From NCBI RefSeq assembly GCF_000725805.1, contig NZ_KL647132.1, forward strand, positions 1 through 64,000: 64,000 nucleotides of DNA. Reading direction: 5' to 3'. This document shows, in pieces, positions 57,707-64,000 of the stretch. Within the stretch, counting starts at the first letter, position 1; every line of letters starts with the position of its first letter. The DNA comes from Streptomyces xanthophaeus (lineage in GTDB: Bacteria > Actinomycetota > Actinomycetes > Streptomycetales > Streptomycetaceae). The notes under the pieces were generated by a model. The model worked only from the letters and a program-made list of their open reading frames with translations. It searched no databases and had not been told where the DNA came from. The position numbers were made by a program, and so were the translations under genes.

Positions 57707-58486
57707 TCAGTCGGAGAGGCCCGCCAGGTCCCGCAGGCGCCGGGCCTGGGCCGCACGCTCCGCGGCGCGCTGCTCGTCGTACGGACGGGACGTCGCGCCG
57801 CGCAGGAGCGCCTTGGTCTCCGTCACGGCGTCGCGCGCCGGAGCCAGCAGGGCGGTGGTGAGGTCCTGGACGGCGGCGTCGAGCTCGTCGGCCGGGACCA
57901 CGAGGTTGGCGAGGCCTACGCGCTCGGCCTCCTCGGCGTGCACGAAGCGGCCCGTCGCGCAGATCTCCAGCGCGCGGGCGTAGCCGACCAGCGAGGTCAG
58001 GGGCTGGGTGCCGGTCAGGTCGGGGACCAGGCCCAGGCTGGTCTCGCGCATGGCGAACTGCACGTCGTCGGCGACAACGCGCAGGTCGCACGCGAGCGCG
58101 AGCTGGAAGCCGGCTCCGATCGCATGCCCCTGTACGGCGGCGACGGAGATGACGTCATTGCGGCGCCACCAGGTGAATGCCTCCTGGTATTCGGCGATGG
58201 TGGAGTCGAGCAGTTCGTCCGAACCGCGCGCCAGATCGAGGAACGACGGCTCGCCGTCGAAACCTTCGGGGGTGAAGGCCTGCCGGTCCAGCCCCGCGGA
58301 GAAGGATCTGCCCTCGCCGCGCAGCACCACGACCCGGACGGTGCCCGGCAACAACCTTCCGGCCTCCGCCAAAGCCCGCCAGAGCGCAGGGGATTGAGCG
58401 TTTCGCTTGGCCGGATTGGTCAGTGTCACCGTGGCGACCGTGTCGTCGACGGTGAGCCGTACGCCGTCCTTGTCGAGCAGAGCCAT
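57707..58486 (-). CDS. Enoyl-CoA hydratase/isomerase family protein
   Basis: A 259-residue crotonase-fold protein. The oxyanion-hole segments are visible: GEGRSFSAGLDRQ and VAAVQGHAIGAGFQLALACDLRV. The residue after LGLVPD suggests the second Glu position is replaced by Asp, so the reaction (hydratase, isomerase or hydrolase) is uncertain. It probably serves fatty-acid or amino-acid breakdown. ATG 58486 has GGAGG 7 bases before. A near-palindrome lies at 58529-58544 in its promoter. Confidence 0.9.
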   Translation of the reverse strand: MALLDKDGVRLTVDDTVATVTLTNPAKRNAQSPALWRALAEAGRLLPGTVRVVVLRGEGRSFSAGLDRQAFTPEGFDGEPSFLDLARGSDELLDSTIAEYQEAFTWWRRNDVISVAAVQGHAIGAGFQLALACDLRVVADDVQFAMRETSLGLVPDLTGTQPLTSLVGYARALEICATGRFVHAEEAERVGLANLVVPADELDAAVQDLTTALLAPARDAVTETKALLRGATSRPYDEQRAAERAAQARRLRDLAGLSD

Positions 58487-58528
58487 CTGTATGCCTCCGG
58501 TGTGCAGTCGGCCGCGGACTCGGCCTAA

Positions 58529-58544
58529 GTGACTGCACAGTAAC
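58529..58544. promoter_or_regulatory. Near-palindrome upstream of the enoyl-CoA hydratase gene
   Basis: GTGACTG-CA-CAGTAAC: the two 7-base arms differ from perfect symmetry at one position. It lies 43 bases upstream of the ATG at 58486 and may be a repressor site for a fatty-acid or aromatic regulator. Confidence 0.4.
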
Positions 58545-58628
58545 CACCCAGTCGACCGGAAAGCCGACCGGGGGTCACCGAAGGAACCGTTGGAGCAGGT
58601 GGAGCCATCGGAAACGGTTGGACCGGGG

Positions 58629-58850
58629 TCAGGCCGTAGCCGCCTTCTTGCCGCGCGTCGCGCCACCGCGGCCACGCAGCGATACCCCGGACTCACTGAG
58701 CATCCGGTGGACGAATCCGTAGGACCGGCCGGTCTCTTCGGCCAGCGCCCGGATACTCGCACCGGAGTCGTACTTCTTCTTCAGGTCTGCCGCGAGCTTG
58801 TCGCGCGCGGCGCCGGTTACCCGGCTGCCCTTCTTCAGAGTCTCGGCCAC
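58629..58850 (-). CDS. gbn: Gbn-like GATC-binding nucleoid-associated protein
   Basis: A 73-residue small helix-turn-helix protein: AETLKKGSRVTGAARDKLAA then DSGASIRALAEETGRSYGFV and a basic Gly/Arg/Lys tail (RGRGGATRGKKAATA). In S. coelicolor Gbn (SCO1839) is this size and binds GATC sites, affecting chromosome structure and development. I chose GTG 58850, 5 bases after GAGGAGG. A GATC lies 40 bases upstream and three more near 59150-59187. It sits between an enoyl-CoA hydratase and an ABC-F gene, as I recall for SCO1838-1840. Confidence 0.9.
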   Translation of the reverse strand: MAETLKKGSRVTGAARDKLAADLKKKYDSGASIRALAEETGRSYGFVHRMLSESGVSLRGRGGATRGKKAATA

Positions 58851-59277
58851 CCGTGCCTCCTCATGGGAAGTGCGCTCTGGACTTCTCATGATCACCCCTC
58901 CCCGGCTTCCTGGCCACCCATTCAGCAAGGTCCGTGCAACGGCATTTCTCGAGGAGTGGACGCGCGCGCAGAACGGAATCTTCTCTTCCGCTGCATGACC
59001 TCCGTCACACTTCTCCGTCTCTACCGGGAATCGCCAGGTCAGGGGCCGGACGCCGGATACGGGCCGGCCCCGGCCGCACGCCTTCGTGGGCGCGGCCGGG
59101 GCCGTCGAACAGCGCGCAACGGTACGAGACCGTCTCACTCAGATGATGGATCACGCCTGAGCCGAATGATCCATAAGGAACTGGATCACCCGGCCGGGAC
59201 GAGTGCGGGCGGGCGCGGGGCGGGCGCCGCAGGGCGCCGTGCGACCCGCCGCGGGGTCCCACGGCGGGCTCCGCGGG
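58851..59277. other. Region upstream of gbn
   Basis: 427 bases, no gene. It holds the gbn promoter (no firm boxes), GATC at 58890-58893, a cluster of three GATC sites at 59149, 59168 and 59184, and a terminator hairpin for the ABC-F gene at 59065-59104. Confidence 0.6.
59065..59104 (-). terminator. Hairpin terminator after the ABC-F gene
   Basis: Perfect 13-bp inverted repeat CGGCCCCGGCCGC (59065-59077 with 59092-59104), 14-base loop, about 175 bases past the ABC-F stop. Confidence 0.6.
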
Positions 59278-60876
59278 TCAGGCGAGGGCGACCAGGTCCC
59301 GGTAGTCCGGACCCCAGAGGTCCTCCACGCCGTCCGGCAGCAGGATGATCCGCTCCGGCTCCAGGGCCTCGACCGCGCCCTCGTCGTGCGTGACGAGGAT
59401 GACGGCGCCCTTGTAGGTGCGCAGCGCGCCGAGGATCTCCTCGCGGCTGGCCGGGTCGAGGTTGTTCGTGGGCTCGTCGAGGAGCAGCACGTTCGCCGAG
59501 GAGACGACCAGCGTGGCCAGGGCCAGACGGGTCTTCTCGCCGCCGGAGAGCACCCCGGCGGGCTTGTCCACGTCGTCGCCGGAGAACAGGAACGAGCCGA
59601 GGGTCTTGCGTACGGCGACCAGGTCCAGGTCGGGCGCGGAGGAACGCATGTTCTCCAGGACCGTGCGCTCCGGGTCCAGGGTCTCGTGCTCCTGGGCGTA
59701 GTAGCCGAGCTTGAGGCCGTGGCCGGGGACGACGGTGCCGGTGTCCGGCTTCTCGGTGCCCGACAGCAGGCGCAGCAGGGTGGTCTTGCCGGCGCCGTTG
59801 AGGCCGAGGATGACGACGCGGGAGCCCTTGTCGATGGCCAGGTCGACGTCGGTGAAGATCTCCAGCGAGCCGTACGACTTCGACAGCCCCTCGGCGGTCA
59901 GCGGGGTCTTGCCGCAGGGCGCCGGGTCCGGGAAGCGCAGCTTGGCGACCTTGTCGGAGGCGCGGACGGCCTCCAGGCCGGCGAGCAGCCGGTCGGCGCG
60001 CTTGGCCATGTTCTGGGCGGCGACGGTCTTGGTCGCCTTGGCGCGCATCTTGTCGGCCTGCGAGTTCAGGGCCGCGGCCTTCTTCTCCGCGTTCTGACGC
60101 TCGCGCTTGCGGCGCTTCTCGTCGGCCTCGCGCTGCTGCTGGTAGAGCTTCCAGCCCATGTTGTAGACGTCGATCTGGGAGCGGTTGGCGTCCAGGTAGA
60201 AGACCTTGTTCACCACGGTCTCGACCAGGTCGACGTCGTGGGAGATCACGATGAAGCCGCCGCGGTAGTTCTTCAGGTAGTCGCGCAGCCAGACGATCGA
60301 GTCCGCGTCGAGGTGGTTGGTGGGCTCGTCGAGGAGCAGGGTGTCGGCGTCCGAGAAGAGGATCCGGGCAAGCTCGACGCGGCGGCGCTGACCACCGGAG
60401 AGGGTGTGCAGCGGCTGGCCGAGCACCCGGTCCGGCAGACCGAGGGCGGCCGAGATGGTCGCGGCCTCGGACTCGGCGGCGTAACCGCCCTTGGTCAGGA
60501 ACTCGGTCTCCTGGCGCTCGTACTGGCGCATGGCCTTCTCGCGGGTGGCGCCGGAGCCGGTGGAGATGCGCTCCTCGTTCATCCGCATCTTCTTGAGCAG
60601 GACGTCGAGGCCGCGGGCGGAGAGGATCCGGTCGCGGGCCAGGACGTCGAGGTCGCCGGTGCGCGGGTCCTGCGGGAGGTAGCCGACCTCGCCCGAGCGG
60701 GCGATGGAGCCGGCGGCGGGCTGGCCCTCGCCCGCGAGGCACTTGGTGAGGGTGGTCTTGCCCGCTCCGTTGCGGCCGACCAGGCCGATGCGGTCGCCCT
60801 TGGCGACGCGGAAGGAGGCGGACTCGATGAGGACGCGGGCGCCGGCGCGCAGCTCGATGCCGGTGGCGGTGATCAC
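59278..60876 (-). CDS. ABC-F family ATP-binding cassette protein
   Basis: A 532-residue protein with two fused ABC ATPase domains and no membrane part. First domain: Walker A GRNGAGKTT and LSGGQRRRVELARIL; linker arm rich in basic residues (READEKRRKRERQNAEKKAA, about 235-270); second domain: Walker A GLNGAGKTT and LSGGEKTRLALATLV, Walker B LLLDEPTNNLD. ABC-F proteins act on ribosomes in translation regulation (EttA type) or antibiotic protection. GTG 60876 follows GGAG by 8 bases. Confidence 0.95.
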   Translation of the reverse strand: MITATGIELRAGARVLIESASFRVAKGDRIGLVGRNGAGKTTLTKCLAGEGQPAAGSIARSGEVGYLPQDPRTGDLDVLARDRILSARGLDVLLKKMRMNEERISTGSGATREKAMRQYERQETEFLTKGGYAAESEAATISAALGLPDRVLGQPLHTLSGGQRRRVELARILFSDADTLLLDEPTNHLDADSIVWLRDYLKNYRGGFIVISHDVDLVETVVNKVFYLDANRSQIDVYNMGWKLYQQQREADEKRRKRERQNAEKKAAALNSQADKMRAKATKTVAAQNMAKRADRLLAGLEAVRASDKVAKLRFPDPAPCGKTPLTAEGLSKSYGSLEIFTDVDLAIDKGSRVVILGLNGAGKTTLLRLLSGTEKPDTGTVVPGHGLKLGYYAQEHETLDPERTVLENMRSSAPDLDLVAVRKTLGSFLFSGDDVDKPAGVLSGGEKTRLALATLVVSSANVLLLDEPTNNLDPASREEILGALRTYKGAVILVTHDEGAVEALEPERIILLPDGVEDLWGPDYRDLVALA

Positions 60877-61139
60877 GGAAATACTCCAGGGCGGTGGGGA
60901 CGGCGGAAGGGGGGCAGGACGCGAAGCTTCGACGCCGCTAATCCGCGAGGAGATTTGCCATGAGAGACATTCTACCGGGGGTGCGCAACTACTTATCAGG
61001 CTGCCGGACGGCCGGCGCCCCGCCGCACGCGTCCCCCGTCCGGCCCAGTGACCCCACCCGGGAGCCAGGGGGCGTACCGGTCTGAATGGGTTGATACTCA
61101 CCGCAGGGGCGGACCACGTGGAAGCGAGGGCGGTGCGGG

Positions 61140-62030
61140 ATGCAGTTCGACGACAACGCCAATCTGGACACGTCCGAGGTCAAGGACGTGCGCGGGAGCC
61201 GCATCCCGGGCGGAAGGGCCACGGTCGGCGGCGGCATCATCGGCTTCATCGCGCTGATCATGGGCCTGCTGTTCGGTGTGGGCCCCGAGCAGCTGGGCCT
61301 GTCCTCGGGGGACCAGGAGCCGGACCCGGCCTCCTCCTCCGTCAACCAGGTGCAGCAGGCCTGCCGGACCGGGCAGGACGCGAACGCCCGGGAGGACTGC
61401 CGCCTCGTCGCGGTGGTCAACAGCACCCAGGACTTCTGGAAGCAGGAGTTCACCCGGCGCGGAGGGCAGTACGCCCCGGCGTCGACGGTCTTCTTCACCG
61501 GCCGGGTGAACACGGCGTGCGGCGCCGCCACCTCCGCGGTGGGCCCCTTCTACTGCCCCGCCGACCGGCAGGTCTACCTGGACCTCGGGTTCTTCAACGA
61601 GCTCCGGACGAAGTTCGGCGCGAGCGGCGGCCCCTTCGCCCAGGCGTACGTCGTCGCCCACGAGTACGGGCACCACATCCAGAACCTGACCGGGACCCTC
61701 CAGCGCTCCCAGGACGGACGGCAGGGCGCGAACAGCAACGCGGTCAAGGTCGAGCTCCAGGCCGACTGCTACGCCGGGGTGTGGGCGCACAACGCGACGA
61801 AGACCCCGGACGAGTCGACGGGCCGGCCGCTGATCACCAGCCTGACCGACCAGGACATCCGGGACGGGCTGGACGCGGCGGCGGCGGTCGGCGACGACCG
61901 GATCCAGGAGAAGTTCCAGGGCCGGGTGACCCCGGAGTCCTGGACGCACGGCTCGGCCGAGCAGCGCCAGCAGTGGTTCTACCAGGGCTACCGCACCGGC
62001 GACATGGCCCAGTGCAACACCTTCCGCTGA
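61140..62030 (+). CDS. Neutral zinc metallopeptidase, YpfJ family
   Basis: A 296-residue protein. A short N-terminal cytoplasmic part is followed by one membrane helix (GGGIIGFIALIMGLLFGVG, about 30-49), then an extracytoplasmic domain with HEXXH zinc motif in YVVAHEYGHHIQNLTG and the third ligand probably Glu in KVELQADCYAGVWAH. Target unknown. Cysteines (CRT, CRL, CGA, CPA, CYA, CNT) may form disulfides. ATG 61140 follows GAGGGCGG. Confidence 0.93.
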   Translation: MQFDDNANLDTSEVKDVRGSRIPGGRATVGGGIIGFIALIMGLLFGVGPEQLGLSSGDQEPDPASSSVNQVQQACRTGQDANAREDCRLVAVVNSTQDFWKQEFTRRGGQYAPASTVFFTGRVNTACGAATSAVGPFYCPADRQVYLDLGFFNELRTKFGASGGPFAQAYVVAHEYGHHIQNLTGTLQRSQDGRQGANSNAVKVELQADCYAGVWAHNATKTPDESTGRPLITSLTDQDIRDGLDAAAAVGDDRIQEKFQGRVTPESWTHGSAEQRQQWFYQGYRTGDMAQCNTFR

Positions 62031-62101
62031 CTGTCGGCGGCGCCTGCCATGCTGTGTCGTGGGTCACAGGCACGTCATCAGCACCAGAGGGAGTGATGGT
62101 C

Positions 62102-62497
62102 ATGGCAGGCGTTCCGTCCATCTGTCCGACGCTGCTCTACCGCGACGCCAAGGCGGCGATCCAGCAGCTGACGGAAGCGTTCGGCTTCACCCAGGTCGCC
62201 GTGTACGAGGGGGACGACGGCGCAGTGGTGCACGCGGAGCTGTCGTACGGGAACGGCGCGGTGATGCTCGGCAGCAAGGGCACCGGCGGGGTCTTCGACA
62301 AGGCGATGGAGACCTCCGGGCCCTGCGGGGTCTACGTCGTGGTCGAGGACGTGGACGCCCACCACCGGCGGACCGCCGAGCACGGCGTGGAGATCGTGAT
62401 GGAGCCCACCGACCAGGACTACGGCTCCCGGGACTACATGGCCCGGGACGCCGAGGGCAACATCTGGAGCTTCGGGACGTACGCACCCCAGGTCTAG
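62102..62497 (+). CDS. VOC family protein (glyoxalase-fold)
   Basis: A 131-residue vicinal-oxygen-chelate protein: ICPTLLYRDAKAAIQQLTEA, AELSYGNGAVMLGSKG, GVYVVVEDVDAHHRRT and EPTDQDYGSRDYMARDAEGN with IWSFGTYAPQV ending. This is the PhnB/YdcJ-like or bleomycin-resistance-like glyoxalase fold. Function not determined. AGAGGGAG is best spaced for ATG 62102 (8 bases); ATG 62096 is too close. Confidence 0.9.
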   Translation: MAGVPSICPTLLYRDAKAAIQQLTEAFGFTQVAVYEGDDGAVVHAELSYGNGAVMLGSKGTGGVFDKAMETSGPCGVYVVVEDVDAHHRRTAEHGVEIVMEPTDQDYGSRDYMARDAEGNIWSFGTYAPQV

Positions 62498-62554
62498 GCC
62501 GTCTCTTTCGGATCTTGCCGGGTCCGCCCCGCCCGGACCCGCCCGGCCTAGACC
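62491..62554. terminator. Nested inverted repeat holding both convergent stop codons
   Basis: Outer 10-bp arms GGTCTAGGCC (62491-62500) and GGCCTAGACC (62545-62554), inner 7-bp arms GGGTCCG (62520-62526) and CGGACCC (62534-62540). Both flanking TAG stops sit inside the outer arms. Confidence 0.7.
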
Positions 62555-63951
62555 CCGCCGGTGTGGACCTGGAAGGCGGCCCTGCGGACCGCCTTGGCCA
62601 GCGCCGGGTCGGGATGGGCCGCGGCCAGCGCGACGAGCACCTGCACCGTGCGCGGATGTCCGACGGCCCGGACCTCGTCCAGCAGCCGGGGGACGGTGGT
62701 CCGCACGGCCGAGTCCAGGTGGCGGGCCAGCAGCTCGGCCTCGCCGTGGTCGGCGATGGCCGCGGCGGTGTCCACCCAGAGCCAGGTCTGCTCCTCGGCG
62801 GTGAGGACGTCCTGGGCCTCGTCGGGGTCGACCCCGTCGTGCTCGGCGAGCCAGAGCAGGGCGTAGGGCCGCAGGGCGGCCTCGCGCACGGCGGCGCGCA
62901 CCTCGGGCTCGGCCGGGGCGCCGACCACGCGCAGCGCCTCGAAGGCCAGGCCGCGCAGCAGCGCGTCCTCGCCCCGGGCGGCGTGCAGCAGCTCGCTGAC
63001 GGCGTGGCCGACGGGCCGGGCGGCGAGCCAGGCCCGGTACTCGGCCCGGGCGGGGCCGGGGGTGAGGCGGGCGCAGCCGTGCAGCATGGCGGCGGCCGAC
63101 TGCTCGATGTTCCCGGCGGTGCTCTGCGCGGCGACGCAGATCTGTTCGAGCTTGACCCAGACGGCCCAGCTGCCGAGCGGGGTGAGGGCGGCCTGGGCGG
63201 GGCCGAGGGTGACGGCGTCCACGGCGGCGAGTCCGCCGAGGGCCCAGCGCAGCAGCCGGGCGAGCGGTACGGGGGGCGCGGTGAGCGCGGGCTGCGGTGC
63301 GGCGTCGTAGGGGATCTCGCACCGTTCGTCGCGCAGCTCGGTGACCCGCTGTCCGAGCAGGTCGAGCAGGTCGGGGACGGTCACGGGACCGGCCGACAGC
63401 TGGAGCAGGGACAGCAGCTGGGGCATCGCCTCGACCACCTCGGCGACGGCCGCGGGGGCGATGTCGGCGGGGGCCGGGTGGACCAGCGACCAGGCGTCGA
63501 AGAGCGCGACCCAGCCGCGCAGCACGGCGGTGTCGTCACGGTCCCAGGCGCGCAGGCGCCAGCCGGGCCGGGCGTGGCCTCCGTGGACCTCGACGAGTCC
63601 GGCGAGCCGGGCGCGGTCCCAGCCGACCCTGATCTGGCCGTGCGTCAGGTTCAGCTCCCCGGCGGCTCGTTCGACGTCGAGGGTGGGCAGGGCGCCCGTC
63701 GGGGCGGGCCGGCCGCCGTCTCCCGCGCCGAGGTTGAGCTCGGCCCAGCGGGTCAGGCGGACGGCGTCGGCGAGCGAGGCCCGGGCCCGGTTCGCGAGGT
63801 CGGCCGTGGCGGGCGTGCCCGCCGGAGGCCGCGGGGCCGTCCGGGTCCTTCGGTCGGTCACCGCCTTGCGGGCCGCGGCGACGGAGCGCGGGGAGACGAG
63901 TCGGAGTCTGGAGTCGCGAGCCAACTGCTCATCAGGCTTTCGGGACGTCAC
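62548..63951 (-). CDS. Conserved hypothetical, helical protein
   Basis: A 467-residue protein with no named domain. The first part (about 1-70) has many basic residues (RDSRLRLVSPRSVAAARK); then comes a winged-helix-like stretch (LNLTHGQIRVGWDRARLAGL VEVHGG, split for length) and a long helical solenoid with LLRWALGGLAAVDAVTL and AEPEVRAAVREAALRPY, possibly HEAT/ARM-like. It could be DNA-binding and regulatory. GTG 63951 is my start; GTG or TTG further out to 63987 are possible. The window ends 49 bases later. Confidence 0.65.
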   Translation of the reverse strand: MTSRKPDEQLARDSRLRLVSPRSVAAARKAVTDRRTRTAPRPPAGTPATADLANRARASLADAVRLTRWAELNLGAGDGGRPAPTGALPTLDVERAAGELNLTHGQIRVGWDRARLAGLVEVHGGHARPGWRLRAWDRDDTAVLRGWVALFDAWSLVHPAPADIAPAAVAEVVEAMPQLLSLLQLSAGPVTVPDLLDLLGQRVTELRDERCEIPYDAAPQPALTAPPVPLARLLRWALGGLAAVDAVTLGPAQAALTPLGSWAVWVKLEQICVAAQSTAGNIEQSAAAMLHGCARLTPGPARAEYRAWLAARPVGHAVSELLHAARGEDALLRGLAFEALRVVGAPAEPEVRAAVREAALRPYALLWLAEHDGVDPDEAQDVLTAEEQTWLWVDTAAAIADHGEAELLARHLDSAVRTTVPRLLDEVRAVGHPRTVQVLVALAAAHPDPALAKAVRRAAFQVHTGGV

Positions 63952-64000
63952 GGAAGCAGTCTCGCCCGTCACTGGCCGAAAGCCCAAACGGAAGCATCCG

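Overview
The window is a piece of a Streptomyces-type chromosome. GC is very high, genes start on ATG, GTG or TTG, and marker genes include a ChpE-like chaplin, a 73-residue Gbn-like GATC-binding protein, Spo0M, a double-FHA ABC transporter and a small SGM_5486-type protein. From memory, the order chaplin / two-component pair / serB / fabI-fabG / tldD-tldE / tyrS / moaA / acetate permease / subtilase / ... / gbn follows the SCO1800-SCO1840 part of the S. coelicolor core. No tRNA gene, CRISPR array or insertion sequence was found.

Region by region. 1-300: promoter and leader of an rRNA operon transcribed leftwards off the edge; its -35 box overlaps the stop codon of the 3-methyladenine glycosylase gene. 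289-10,940: housekeeping and envelope genes (Spo0M, a secreted sialidase with LamG-type repeats, PEBP protein, HNH nuclease, TauE exporter, NfeD/SPFH pair, ABC ATPase). 10,941-11,720: a G-rich imperfect repeat field with no convincing gene. 11,721-13,877: chaplin gene downstream of a GAF histidine kinase and LuxR-type regulator. 14,048-24,482: reductase, secreted SLT lytic protein with a long leader, Rv1747-like FHA-ABC transporter, GT39 mannosyltransferase-like protein, serB, SixA-like phosphatase, MFS exporter with a divergent FadR-type regulator.

25,264-27,404: fabG-fabI, but fabI is broken. Its last ~30 residues are replaced by a fragment resembling a formylglycine-generating (FGE-sulfatase) domain, followed by homopolymer tracts and then a small exported-protein gene; one reading frame runs through all of it. 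27,590-38,195: tldD-tldE, tyrS, moaA, a DUF485/acetate symporter pair and a subtilisin. 38,262-49,330: accessory metabolism and possible defence: alcohol dehydrogenase, an AGMO-like hydroxylase coupled to lysoplasmalogenase (ether-lipid turnover), a NACHT-LRR NTPase of the bacterial NLR type, and a TetR-controlled catabolic operon (acetoacetate decarboxylase, SDR, two amidohydrolases).

49,482-63,951: RING-finger/TerD-like protein, DnaQ-BRCT exonuclease, SURF1, an SDR lacking the catalytic tyrosine, an Asp23/AmaP envelope-stress operon, enoyl-CoA hydratase, gbn, ABC-F ATPase, zinc metallopeptidase, VOC protein and an unrecognised 467-residue protein. Convergent gene pairs are mostly separated by long perfect hairpins, and several genes (10155, 32864, 52175, 53653, 54451) look leaderless. 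The most unusual items are the fabI chimera, the NACHT-LRR protein with a palindromic operator beside it, and the RING-TerD protein.
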